DNA of 64,000 bases from Streptomyces sp. NBC_00271 (GTDB taxonomy: Bacteria > Actinomycetota > Actinomycetes > Streptomycetales > Streptomycetaceae). A model generated the notes under the pieces. That model worked only from the letters and a program-made list of their open reading frames with translations. It did not search any database and was not told the DNA's origin. The translations under genes and the position numbers were made by a program. The stretch spans positions 9,424,001-9,488,000 of the forward strand of contig NZ_CP108070.1 in NCBI RefSeq assembly GCF_036178845.1. Direction: 5' to 3'. Position 1 is the stretch's first letter, and every line of letters begins with the position of its first letter. This document shows positions 45,911 to 54,150 of the stretch, piece after piece.

Positions 45911-47374
45911 TCAACCGACGGGCGGGCGGCGATCGGCCCAGGGGTGTGCGAGCTCGAGGGTGCGAGACACCTGGAGGAGGAGGTCTTCGCGCCACGGTGC
46001 GGCGACGATCTGGATGCCGACGGGCAAGCCGGTGGCGTCGTCGTGGTGGATGGGGAGGGAGATCGCCGGTTGGCCTGTCACGTTGAACACCGACGTGAAC
46101 ACCCCCATCGGGTAGCTGTTCAGCAGGGGCATCAGGGGGTTGCCGTCGGCGCCTGCCCGCCAGGCACCGACGAGCGGCGGGAGGCACGCCATCGTGGGCG
46201 TGACCAGGAGATCGAAGCCGGCGAGGAAGCCCTCGACGATGCGCCGCGACAACTGTTGGGTCTTCCTCACCCCTTCCGCGTAGGACCACGAGTCGATCGA
46301 TCGTGCCGCGTCACGCAGGGCACGATTGTGGGGCTCGACACGGTCCGGGTCGGCGAGCACGATTCCGCTGCCGCCGACGTTCCAGATGGTCGTGAACGCC
46401 GCCACCAACTCGTCGGTCGCGGGGAGCGGTAGGCGAGTGTCGACGATGTCGTGACCGGCCGATTCGAGCGTCCGAAGAGTGACGGTGACGGCTTCGGTAC
46501 ACGCCGGGTGCACGCGTATCCCGTCGATCGGGGAGTCCGTGAGCACACCGATCCGCAGCCCGGTCGGCATGTCCGTCTGCATCGCGGTGGCGAAGGACCT
46601 GTGCGGGGTGGGGGGTGACCACCACGCGGCCGGATCATGGCGCGCCAGCACATCGAGGGCGGCCGCGGTGTCGGTCACCGTGCGGGTGAGCACGCCGCTC
46701 GTGCCGAGACCTTCCACGCTGACGGTCGCGTTGGTGACCAGGCCGCGGGTGGGTTTGAGGCCGACGAGACCGTTGCACGACGCGGGGATGCGGATCGATC
46801 CGCCGCCGTCTTCGGCGTGGGCGATGGGCGCCATCCCGGAGGCGACGGCAGCGCCCGCTCCGCTCGACGATCCGCCCGGCGTGCGATCCGGGTCCCACGG
46901 GTTGCGCGAGATGCCCAGGGCTTCGTTCTCGGTGAAGGGCAGGGCACCGAACTCGGAGGTGGTGGTCTTGCCGAGCAGGATGAACCCCGCGTCCACGAAC
47001 CGTCGCACGACCGGGTCCGATGCCGCGGCCGGCGCCTGCCTGGCGGCGGCGGATCCATGGGTGGTGGGCCATCCGGCCACGTCGAGCAGGTCCTTGATCG
47101 GCAGCGGGACGCCGTGGAACGGCGGGAGGTCTTCGGTCGACGGGGCCCGCACCACCGCATCAGCCGCGGCAGACGCGGCTTTGCGGACGTCGTCGTCGGC
47201 CCGGTGGCAGAAGGCGTTCAGCCGGGGGTCGAGTTGGTCCATCCGCTCGAGATAGCAATCGGTCACCTCGACCGGACTCACCTCCTTTCGGCGTACGGCT
47301 GCGGCGAGTTCGACGGCCGACGTGAACGGGTCGAACACGTCGTACGGGTCGAGCGGGTCAATCGGTGAGCGCAT
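45911..47374 (-). CDS. Amidase (amidase-signature family)
   Basis: A 487-residue amidase with the Ser-cisSer-Lys triad in context: VPLPIKDLLDVAGW (Lys), TPGGSSSGAGAAVASG and EDGGGSIRIPASCNG (Ser pair). Length and the C-terminal GLPVGIQIVAAPWREDLLLQ are typical. It hydrolyses an unidentified amide in the cytoplasm. ATG 47374 is taken because longer in-frame starts would cross the divergent regulator gene. An AraC regulator starts 100 bases away in the opposite direction, with dyads between them. Confidence 0.9.
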   Translation of the reverse strand: MRSPIDPLDPYDVFDPFTSAVELAAAVRRKEVSPVEVTDCYLERMDQLDPRLNAFCHRADDDVRKAASAAADAVVRAPSTEDLPPFHGVPLPIKDLLDVAGWPTTHGSAAARQAPAAASDPVVRRFVDAGFILLGKTTTSEFGALPFTENEALGISRNPWDPDRTPGGSSSGAGAAVASGMAPIAHAEDGGGSIRIPASCNGLVGLKPTRGLVTNATVSVEGLGTSGVLTRTVTDTAAALDVLARHDPAAWWSPPTPHRSFATAMQTDMPTGLRIGVLTDSPIDGIRVHPACTEAVTVTLRTLESAGHDIVDTRLPLPATDELVAAFTTIWNVGGSGIVLADPDRVEPHNRALRDAARSIDSWSYAEGVRKTQQLSRRIVEGFLAGFDLLVTPTMACLPPLVGAWRAGADGNPLMPLLNSYPMGVFTSVFNVTGQPAISLPIHHDDATGLPVGIQIVAAPWREDLLLQVSRTLELAHPWADRRPPVG

Positions 47375-47419
47375 CACGAGGGGTCCCTTCTGGTCCGCGG
47401 TGCTTGCGGAAGCCGTCAG

Positions 47420-47475
47420 TGTCGTCGCGTCTGCGACATGCCGTCTTGGACGAATGTCGCGTAGCTTGGCGACAT
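47420..47475. promoter_or_regulatory. Two dyads in the amidase/AraC control region
   Basis: TGTCG-n9-CGACA at 47420-47438 and the stronger ATGTCGC-n8-GCGACAT at 47454-47475. The second overlaps the ATG (47474) of the AraC gene, suggesting autorepression by the regulator and control of the divergent amidase. Confidence 0.55.
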
Positions 47476-48325
47476 GCGATCCGCCGACTCGGCTCATGAC
47501 GCCGCGGCGATCTGGGACATCGCCACCCCGTCCCGGCCCGGCCTGCTGCCAGGGGTCAGCATGGCCGGATTCCGCGCTCGCACCACGGAGTTCGTCGACC
47601 TGAGCGTGATCCCGTTCCCGGCGGTCACGGTGCTCGTCAGCCTCGGCGACGAGCCGCTCACCGTCGACGACATCAACGGCCGGCAGCAGAACGGCAGTGT
47701 CGTCGTCGGACTCTTGCCCAGCGGCCTTCGGGGACGCGGCCGTGACATCGAAAGCCTGCAGGTGCGTCTGTCGCCGGTGATCGCGCACGCCGTGCTGGGC
47801 GTCTCTTCGGAGTTGAGCGGGATGATGGTCTCCCTCGACGACCTCTGGGGCCGCGATGCCGCCCGCACCCAAGAGCAACTGCGCGCTGCCAGGTCATGGG
47901 ACGACCGGTTCGCGATCGCGGAGGCGGCGTTCGCTCGACGACACGAAGCAGGCCGAGCGATCGATCCTGAAGTCGCCTTCGTATGGCGGCAGATGGTGAC
48001 GCACCTGGGAGGGATTCGAGTCGAGCGGCTGGCGGGCGAGGTCGGCTGGAGCCGTAAGCGACTCTGGTCCCGGTTCCGAGCCCAGATCGGTCTCAACCCC
48101 AAACGAGCCGCTCAGCTTGTCCGTTTCGACCACGCGGCCCACCGACTCGCCGCGGGTCACAGCGCCGCACGGGTGGCGGCGGAGATCGGCTACGCCGACC
48201 AGTCCCACCTCCATCGAGATGTCATGACCTTCGCCGGTGTGACACCCACGGCCGTCGCGGTCGCGCCGTGGCTTGCGGTCGACGACGTGGCGTGGGCCGC
48301 CCCCGCATACCTGTCCAAGCCCTGA
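47474..48325 (+). CDS. AraC-family transcriptional regulator
   Basis: 283 residues. The N-terminal sensor part (RPGLLPGVSMAGFRARTTEF; VTVLVSLGDEPLTV) precedes a helix-turn-helix pair (RVERLAGEVGWSRKRLWSRF, GLNPKRAAQLVRFDHAA, AEIGYADQSHLHRDVMTFAG). The start codon lies inside an inverted repeat. It is divergent from the amidase, so it probably controls amide use there. Confidence 0.88.
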   Translation: MRSADSAHDAAAIWDIATPSRPGLLPGVSMAGFRARTTEFVDLSVIPFPAVTVLVSLGDEPLTVDDINGRQQNGSVVVGLLPSGLRGRGRDIESLQVRLSPVIAHAVLGVSSELSGMMVSLDDLWGRDAARTQEQLRAARSWDDRFAIAEAAFARRHEAGRAIDPEVAFVWRQMVTHLGGIRVERLAGEVGWSRKRLWSRFRAQIGLNPKRAAQLVRFDHAAHRLAAGHSAARVAAEIGYADQSHLHRDVMTFAGVTPTAVAVAPWLAVDDVAWAAPAYLSKP

Positions 48326-48474
48326 CCCGACGGTCTGCCCCCGACGGCCTGCCCCCGATGGTCTGCAGGCGATACCGACGGTCTGTACCCGGCAGGCGCG
48401 AGGCCGGTGGCGGGCCGGCCACGGGGGAACATTTCTACAAGCCGCCCGGCAGTTGAGCTTGTGACACTGCGTCT

Positions 48475-49209
48475 ATGTCCAAGAACCGGGATGACTCCCC
48501 ACAGCCGCGCTTCCAACAGCCGCGGTACGGCGTAGACGCTCCAGCGTTCCCTGCGACACTCGCCGCCGTCGGCACGGCCTGCTGCCTGGCCGCCGGCCGG
48601 TGGCGGCCGGCACGCAGCGCGATGGTGACCACGGGGACGGTACTGCTGGCCAGCACCGGCATCTACCTGCACACCACACTGCACGGCAAGCTGCGCATCT
48701 GGAGGCGGGAGCTGGACCAGGCCGGCCTGAAGGGTGACGAGCGGCTGCTGGACCTGGGGTGCGGTCGCGGCGCGGTGCTGATCGAGGCGGCCAGGCGGCT
48801 GCCGACGGGACACGCCGTGGGCGTGGACCTGTGGTCAGGGAAGGACCAGAGCGGCAACCGACCCGAAGTCACGCTCGCCAACGCCGCCGCGGCAGGGGTC
48901 GCCGACCGGGTGGAAGTACAGACGGCAGACATGACCGCGTTGCCCTTCGCGGACGGCTCCTTCGACGTCGTGACGAGCGCGCTGGCGATCCACAACATCC
49001 CGTCGCCCGAGGCGCGATACCGCGCGGTGGACGAGGCCATGCGGGTGCTGCGCCCGGGCGGGCAGTTGATCGTCGCCGACTTCTGGCCCATGGCCAGGAA
49101 GTACGCGGCGCACATCGGCCAGGGCACGCTGCGCGGACTCGGCCCCGGGTACTGGTACGGCGGCCCCTGGCTCGGCGTCACACTGCTGCATGCCGTCAAG
49201 GGCCGCTGA
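48475..49209 (+). CDS. Class I SAM methyltransferase with N-terminal membrane segments
   Basis: 244 residues. The N-terminal region has two hydrophobic segments (about 25-45 and 48-68, TLAAVGTACCLAAG and VTTGTVLLASTGIYLHTTL), unusual for the fold. The SAM site is LLDLGCGRGAVLIEAARRLP, with VGVDLW and MTALPFADGSFDVVTSALAI following. VLRPGGQLIVADFW is typical of small-molecule methyltransferases. It is likely membrane-bound, with a hydrophobic acceptor possible. Confidence 0.87.
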   Translation: MSKNRDDSPQPRFQQPRYGVDAPAFPATLAAVGTACCLAAGRWRPARSAMVTTGTVLLASTGIYLHTTLHGKLRIWRRELDQAGLKGDERLLDLGCGRGAVLIEAARRLPTGHAVGVDLWSGKDQSGNRPEVTLANAAAAGVADRVEVQTADMTALPFADGSFDVVTSALAIHNIPSPEARYRAVDEAMRVLRPGGQLIVADFWPMARKYAAHIGQGTLRGLGPGYWYGGPWLGVTLLHAVKGR

Positions 49210-49287
49210 GCAGGTTGCCCACGGAAATGCGACAGGTCAGCCGTCTACTGTGGCCATACGTATTCGGTGGCGTGAGGGAGCCGGGCC

Positions 49288-49557
49288 ATGCGGCGGCTGG
49301 GGGATCTCGAGGCGGAGATCATGGACCGCCTCTGGACGTGGGACCGTCCGGCGACCGTGCGCGAGGTCGTCGACGACATCAACAAGACCCGCCCCGTCGC
49401 AGCCGTGAGGCCTACCGCCGCACTCATCGAGGACGGCCTGGGGGAGAGCAAGAACCGCTCGGCCGCACTGCTCCACTTCGTGGAGAACATGTCGCAGGAA
49501 GAAGTGGCCGCTCTACGCAGAGCTCTGCGCAACATGGGCCGACAGACGAAGCCGTGA
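49288..49557 (+). pseudogene. BlaI/MecI-type repressor with internal deletion
   Basis: 89 codons. The N-terminal part (MRRLGDLEAEIMDRLWTWDR then PATVREVVDDINKTRP) and the C-terminal part (ALIEDGLGESKNRSAALLHF followed by VENMSQEEVAALRRAL) match BlaI-like winged-helix repressors, but about 45 residues between them, including the recognition helix and wing, are missing. The junction (VRPTAALI) reads REAY in the next frame, so deletion and frame changes occurred there. It cannot bind DNA normally. No beta-lactamase or BlaR gene is adjacent. Confidence 0.65.
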
Positions 49558-49803
49558 ACGCCGCCCCGTCCTGGTCGGCTACACGACGGCCGTGGGCGGC
49601 CCCGCTCCACTCCTGCGGCACGGACGTCGGCGACCCCGTCACTGCCGACCAGCCCGCCGCCGCCCTGCCGACCGCCAACCGAGCTTCCTGAGTTCTCCGT
49701 CGCAGTCGGTCAAGCCTTCGCCATGTGTCACCGGTGGCTGAGCGGGCGGGAGTCACCCAACGTACGAAGGGAGTAAGCAGAACGACCGCCGAAGGGAAAC
49801 TCC

Positions 49804-50379
49804 GTGATCCAGCGACGCATCGTCCTCCTCTCGGCCGCAGGGCTCACCTCGGCGTTCCTGCTGGCGGCGTGCGGCAGCTCGATGGACAAGGCCTCCACGG
49901 GTACGAGCCCTGGCAACGCCGTTCCGGTCGCCACGGCCGCCTCGGAGTCCGCGACCTCAGCTCCGACCGCCTCGGAATCCACGCCCTCCGCACCGGTTGC
50001 CGCCGGCGACCCGGCCACCACCACCATGGTGATGGCCAAGACGGTCAACGGCATCGGCAACGTGGCGACCGACGACAAGGGGATGACCCTCTACCGCTAC
50101 GACAAGGACGAGGCGAATCCGTCCAAGTGGACGTGCGCCGGCGAGTGTACGAAGACGTGGATCCCCGTCATTGTGCAGGACTCCGTACAGACCATGGGAG
50201 TCGAGAAGAGCCTGCTCGGCACGGTCCACCGGAACGGCATGAAACAGCTCACCCTCGGCGGCTGGCCGTTGTACCGATACGTGGGCGACACACAGGCCGG
50301 ACAGACGAACGGCCAGGCCAAGAACAAGACGTGGTACGCCGTCACCCCGTCCGGCACGAAGTCCTCCGTGACGGGCTGA
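49804..50379 (+). CDS. Lipoprotein with COG4315-type repeats
   Basis: 191 residues. The signal has the lipobox LLAAC (Cys22), then a Ser/Thr/Ala-rich spacer, then two copies of the secreted repeat: VNGIGNVATDDKGMTLYRYD with CAGECTKTW, and LGTVHRNGMKQLTLGGWPLY with YVGDTQAGQTNGQ. This matches the COG4315/secreted-repeat lipoprotein family, of unknown function. GTG 49804 follows AAGGGAA. It sits on the outer face of the membrane. It is monocistronic, with a terminator beyond. Confidence 0.9.
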   Translation: MIQRRIVLLSAAGLTSAFLLAACGSSMDKASTGTSPGNAVPVATAASESATSAPTASESTPSAPVAAGDPATTTMVMAKTVNGIGNVATDDKGMTLYRYDKDEANPSKWTCAGECTKTWIPVIVQDSVQTMGVEKSLLGTVHRNGMKQLTLGGWPLYRYVGDTQAGQTNGQAKNKTWYAVTPSGTKSSVTG

Positions 50380-50418
50380 GCCCATGCGCACGGCCGTGGG
50401 GCTGCCGTCGCGCCCGCG

Positions 50419-50463
50419 CCCGTCGCCTCTCCCGCATCCGGGAACCCGAGGGAGGCGACGGGG
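50419..50463. terminator. Hairpin between the lipoprotein gene and a convergent remnant
   Basis: CCCGTCGCCTC pairs with GAGGCGACGGG-like sequence around a GC-rich loop. It sits about 40 bases beyond the lipoprotein stop. Confidence 0.6.
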
Positions 50464-50470
50464 ACGGCGG

Positions 50471-50620
50471 TCAGTTCCCGGTGAGCGCGAAGCCGGTCTC
50501 GGTGCGGCTGCCGCTGTGCAGCCTTACCGTGCGGGACCGCCCAGTAGCCGTTCGCGTCCGTCGCCGGGCCGAAGTCCGTGTTCATCCACAGCCGGTAGTG
50601 GCCGTGGACGTCCGTGACTC
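50471..50620 (-). pseudogene. 3' remnant of an unidentified gene with a frameshift
   Basis: The minus strand reads HGHYRLWMNTDFGPATDANG then YWAVPHG in one frame and RLHSGSRTETGFALTGN plus a stop in the next. Together they look like the end of one protein split by a frameshift. The family is not recognised. The upstream part is missing. Confidence 0.45.
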
Positions 50621-50662
50621 AAGATCCAGTGTCGAGGTGTCCACGATCAAGGTGGAGGGCCC

Positions 50663-50710
50663 CACCGCGTGCTTGCGCACCGCGTGCTTGCGCACCGCGT
50701 GCTTGCGCAC
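50663..50710 (+). repeat. Three 15-bp tandem copies carrying TGCGCA
   Basis: The unit ACCGCGTGCTTGCGC occurs three times, placing TGCGCA at 50674, 50689 and 50704 with an exact 15-base period. Confidence 0.85.
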
Positions 50711-51237
50711 TTGACGACGTCCGTCTGTGGTGGTGCGCAACCACGCCGAGACGGAACCTGCGCATAGCCCGATACGGCGGCCGCCCTGGCCGTGCGCAGA
50801 GGTCCGCTGCCTTCGGCGAGGCCGCCCTGCCTCCTGTTCGGACTTGCCAGGGTGGCCGCTGCGAGCGCTACTACCAGCCGGCCCCGACCAAACCACCGAC
50901 CACAGGACCCCGACCATGATGACGAAGCAGACACAAAAGTCCTGGTCGGGCCCGTGGTCACCCGACCACGGGCCCGACCAAGTGCGAGGCACCGGGTGAC
51001 TCGTAGTGCCGTGCGTCTCGCGGACACCCCGTGCGCAGAACGGCGGCGAGCTCAGTTGCGCGCACTACTACGAGGCCATCGATAGTCATGGCGGGATGCG
51101 CAGTGCCGCCCAAGGAGGATGTTGCGGACGCTGCCTGGCGAACGAACCGTGCGCTGCGCAACTGCGCAGTCGTCTCTGACGTCCAGTGCGCAGGCCCTTC
51201 TGCAATCGAGTGCGCAGCGTTCGTCTGCTGGTGCGCA
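50674..51237. repeat. Array of 13 TGCGCA palindromes
   Basis: TGCGCA starts at 50674, 50689, 50704, 50734, 50759, 50793, 51032, 51097, 51154, 51162, 51187, 51211 and 51232. At about 73% GC roughly 0.2 copies are expected in 564 bases. Most carry flanking G/C on the 5' side and A/G/C on the 3' side. There is no coding gene here, so a protein-binding array is plausible. Confidence 0.7.
50943..50980. repeat. Perfect 17-bp inverted repeat
   Basis: TGGTCGGGCCCGTGGTC (50943-50959) and its exact complement (50964-50980) around a 4-base loop. It is surrounded by further CGACCA copies (50885, 50897, 50911). Confidence 0.85.
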
Positions 51238-52379
51238 GCACGGCGTGCCCCAACCAGTTGATGCTGTGGGGCTCATTGGTTTGACTGTGCCAGGGGCCGC
51301 AAGGAGCGAGGGAAGAGCGCGCGGGATGTGCACCTGCGTGGCTTGCTACCGCCGTGTGGGACCACCAGGTGGTGACGGGGCCGTCTGGTCGGCCCCGACC
51401 ACAGGGCCGACCACGGCAGCCTGCGGTCCAGGTACTGGGATCTTGATCGGTCGTCGAGCTCTCGGCCGCACCCGCCCGGGCCATGTCAGTGCGCGAGTAG
51501 CCTCGATGAGCCCTGCGCCGGGCTCAACACTCGCCTCTGCCGGCCGACTCGTCGGTGCGCGCGCTCCGAGTGTTACCGGGTGGAACGATGCCGTTGATCA
51601 TTTTACGTAGATCGCCAACGCCTCTTCCGGGACTCGTGGGGATCTTTTTCGCAGTGCCGCGGCCATCCTGCGGGTGTGTCGCTCTGCGATCCTGGTTTGG
51701 TCTCGCGGATGTGTTCAACGCCACCATGGCGGCCTGCTGTCGGGAGCTGTCGGCGACGGCTGAAGCAGTTTTCGCTGGTGCGCCCGATCCGCTCGGGTTC
51801 GTTGCCACGAAGCACGGTCAACGCTCCTTCGTGTCCCGCCGACCGGGGGCGGGCTGGGACACGGCGACGAGTTGGTCATCTTTTGTGAGCGGAAGGTGTT
51901 GAGACACCAACTGTTGGAACCATCTACTGCGGCAACTGTTGCACCTGACTGTTGCATCAAGGGTTCCCTACCTCCTGTCAGCGCCTGTGCGTAGGCCCAG
52001 GTCAGACCCTAATTTCCGCGTGGTCGGGGGCCTGACATCCCCTCTGCTGCCGCTGCTCCCATGCCCGGTGGAGAAGAAAGAAGGGTGGTGGGCGGGCTGG
52101 GGCGACGCGACGGCCTCGGGGATCGGGGCCGGCTCAGCATGGTTGCGCGTCGGCAGGCCTCCGCGCCGGCCGCTGACGCGGCGTGAGAAGGGTGAGCGGC
52201 GAGGTGCTGGAGAGTGGACGCGATGCGCGTGCCGGCAGACAGCTGCGCGGGTGTTTGAAAGGCGCCCCTTCTGGTACGGCCGGCCAGCAGGACTACGAGC
52301 TGTTGGATGTCCGCGTGCCAGTGACGGGTCCGCTCGATGATCTGCGTCCGGGGTAGTTCACGCAGCCCTGCAGGACAGG
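51238..52379. other. 1.1-kb stretch with no intact gene
   Basis: No frame reads as a known protein on either strand. Contents seen: CGACCA/TGGTCG copies near 51388-51415, an inverted GGTGT...ACACC just before 51907, CAACTGTTG palindromes at 51907-51955, and degenerate sequence up to the tnpB remnant. The composition is patchy, with AT-richer blocks near 51600-51660 and 51880-51960. Confidence 0.5.
51907..51955. repeat. Cluster of CAACTGTTG-type palindromes
   Basis: CCAACTGTTGG (51907-51917), GCAACTGTTGC (51932-51942) and a partial ACTGTTGC (51948-51955), centred 25 and 13 bases apart. They look like repeated binding sites. Confidence 0.6.
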
Positions 52380-52600
52380 ATGCCGCTGAACGTCCGCACC
52401 TGGACGGGCGACTGTGGCACGACCCACGACCCACGACCCACGACCCACGACCCACGACCGCGACGTGAACGCGGCGCACAACCTTCTGGCCGCCGGGCTG
52501 GAGGTGACAGTCTGTGGAGCCGGTGTAAGACCTCAACGAAGTACTCCCGGACGGGCAGTCGGCAACGGAGCAGAAACCCTCAACGGCGCGAGCCGTATGA
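52380..52600 (+). pseudogene. C-terminal remnant of an IS200/IS605-family TnpB
   Basis: NVRTWTGDCGTTHD is the end of the TnpB zinc finger. DRDVNAAHNLLAAGLEVTVC is the last RuvC motif with its catalytic Asp, and GAGVRPQRSTPG is the usual tail. The two parts lie in different frames because of a 7-bp repeat expansion between them. No N-terminal two thirds and no TnpA are present, so it is nonfunctional as a nuclease. The right-end hairpin follows. Confidence 0.75.
52418..52459 (+). repeat. Six tandem copies of CACGACC in the tnpB remnant
   Basis: 42 bases of perfect 7-bp repeats. Ancestral tnpB needs about two units (Thr-His-Asp); the extra 28 bases shift the frame. Confidence 0.85.
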
Positions 52601-52632
52601 ATCCCTCTCTTTCAGGAGGGGGAGAAGTCAAG
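52596..52632 (+). ncRNA. Omega-RNA/right-end hairpin of the IS605-type element
   Basis: GAATCCCTCTCTTTCAGGAG is followed by GGGGAGAAGTCAAG. A CCCTC...GAGGG hairpin ending in TCAA is the usual right end and guide-scaffold end of such elements, and the bases after it would be the guide. It lies directly behind the tnpB tail, as expected. Confidence 0.55.
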
Positions 52633-52639
52633 AGGGCCA

Positions 52640-53247
52640 CTCCTCGGTGGTGGATTTCGGAATGGCGGGGTCGCCCTTCCGGGCATCCGCCCTCACGCAA
52701 GGTGAGCTCCACTTGGTGGTTCAGCCGTCCGTGTCATCCACAACCGACGAACCGGCTCGCGAACTCCGCTCTCGTACCCTCAGGGAAGGTGCGCAGTGTG
52801 AACTCAGTCTTATGTACAAGGTAGTTGGGGGATGACCAGCTCGAGGCGGCTTCGATCGGTGGGTTCGCGCTGCTTCGGGGCGCGAAGGGGGAGCTCGGCC
52901 CGGACCGCCCTGCCGCAGGGAAGGCGCGGTTCGACATCCTGCCGGAAGGCGAGTGCAGGCGCGATCGGAACGGCGGAGGTCGAGATGTCGTGGCGTATAT
53001 GGTCCGCCGCGCGCCGCGCCGCCTGGAGCTGAGTCCCGCCCTGAATGTGCGTGTAGCGAAGGCTGGTTGGGCGTCGTCCGTGCTCACGGAGACCGCGCTG
53101 TCCAGGGCGTCCGCAGACGAGATCGCGTGCCCCTGGCTTCCAGTTGTGACGAGCTGGCGGACACTCCTCCGCGCCGTCGCCGCGGGGAACGACATCGACA
53201 GCCTAGGCTTCGGCCCAGTACCGGACCCGATCCCAGGAGCGCACACC
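52640..53247. other. 608-base region without a recognised gene
   Basis: Open frames exist on both strands, but none shows a known domain. It lies between the tnpB right end and the nitrobindin-like gene and contains one more GTGCGCAG near 52791. The promoter of the next gene should lie at its right end. Confidence 0.45.
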
Positions 53248-53790
53248 GTGTTCGACCCCGCACCGGAGTATCCGTACCCCGACGTCCACCGATCGGATGA
53301 AGCGCCCACCCCGCACGCGCTTCTCGCGCCGGTGATCGGACTCCTGGGTACCTGGCACGGGCGCGGTCACGGCGGGTATCCCACGCTCGCCGGGGAGTTC
53401 GCGTACGCGCAGGAGGTCACCTTCAGCCACGACGGCCGCCCCTTCCTCCGCTACGAGGCCCGGGCCTGGCTGCTGGACGCCGACGGCACACCGCTGCGCC
53501 CGTCGGCTCGGGAGAGCGGCTGGTGGCGGCTCCAGCCCGACGGCCGGGTGGAGGCCCTGATCACCCAGCCCACCGGCATCGCCGAGATCGCCGTCGGCCG
53601 AGCGGCCGACAACACGGTCGACCTCTCCACCCACGAGGTGGCCCTCACGCCCACGGCCAAGGAGGTCAACGCAACCCGCCGGACCTACGCCCTGATCGAC
53701 GACGACACGCTCACGTTCGTCCACGAGCTCGCGGCGGTGGGGCAGCCGTTGCAGCACCACCTCTCGGCGACGCTGCGGCGCAGGGGGTAG
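53248..53790 (+). CDS. FABP-family/nitrobindin-like heme-binding protein
   Basis: A 180-residue beta-barrel of the nitrobindin (THAP4-like) type. [12 protein letters not shown] (31-42) holds the GxWxGxG motif; [25 protein letters not shown] and [15 protein letters not shown] follow, the last with the likely heme-ligand His. Members bind heme and can isomerise peroxynitrite. GTG 53248 is preceded by AGGAG; earlier in-frame sequence lacks conservation. Confidence 0.88.
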   Translation: MFDPAPEYPYPDVHRSDEAPTPHALLAPVIGLLGTWHGRGHGGYPTLAGEFAYAQEVTFSHDGRPFLRYEARAWLLDADGTPLRPSARESGWWRLQPDGRVEALITQPTGIAEIAVGRAADNTVDLSTHEVALTPTAKEVNATRRTYALIDDDTLTFVHELAAVGQPLQHHLSATLRRRG

Positions 53791-53957
53791 ACCCGCAACC
53801 GCCGTCACGTGTATGGGGGAGTGTCTGGTCAGGAAGCAGCGGGCACGGACTTGTCGGCTGATCCGAATCGTTCTTCGTCGGCCCCCGCACGTATGCGGTG
53901 GACGTGCGTCGGCCTGCGGCCAGTACGCCGACGCGTCCTCCCGCTGTTCCATCGGGA

Positions 53958-54006
53958 CACGCGTCTGCGGGAGCCGTGTGCGCAGGTTCGAATCCTGCCG
54001 GAGGCA
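53958..54006 (+). other. tRNA 3'-end fragment, possible attachment-site scar
   Basis: A perfect T-arm (GCAGG-TTCGAAT-CCTGC, 53982-53998) runs into CGGAGGC plus A, like the 3' acceptor strand of a tRNA. No matching 5' GCCTCCG or D-arm is found upstream, so only the 3' part is present, the pattern left by integrases that use tRNA ends. It is not a copy of the tRNA-Leu at 21411. Confidence 0.5.
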
Positions 54007-54060
54007 CTCGCCGAGGATCGGCAGGAATGACACCCTGACCAGGGTGGATGCCGACAGAAG

Positions 54061-54093
54061 AGAGCGGGACCCAGTCTCACTGGTCCCCGCTCT
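54061..54093 (+). terminator. Hairpin followed by a T-rich tail
   Basis: GAGCGGG...CCCGCTC with an inner CCAG/CTGG pairs imperfectly and is followed by TTTCTCGTTGTTTC. It lies 55 bases after the tRNA fragment, as a tRNA terminator would. Confidence 0.6.
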
Positions 54094-54150
54094 TTCTCGT
54101 TGTTTCACTCTGGTCGCGATAGAACTGCGAGAGAGGTAATCGCCGCCCCG

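Noticed and set aside
50663..50710. CRISPR array
   Set aside because: The repeats are contiguous 15-mers without spacers, and no cas genes are present.
52734..53309. Minus-strand open frame ahead of the nitrobindin-like gene
   Set aside because: It overlaps the nitrobindin start, shows no domain and has low-complexity composition.
21411..54006. The tRNA 3' fragment at 53958-54006 as the partner att site of tRNA-Leu at 21411
   Set aside because: The T-arm and acceptor sequences differ (GGTTCAAGTCC versus GGTTCGAATCC; CTCGGAC versus CGGAGGC), so they are not copies of one core.
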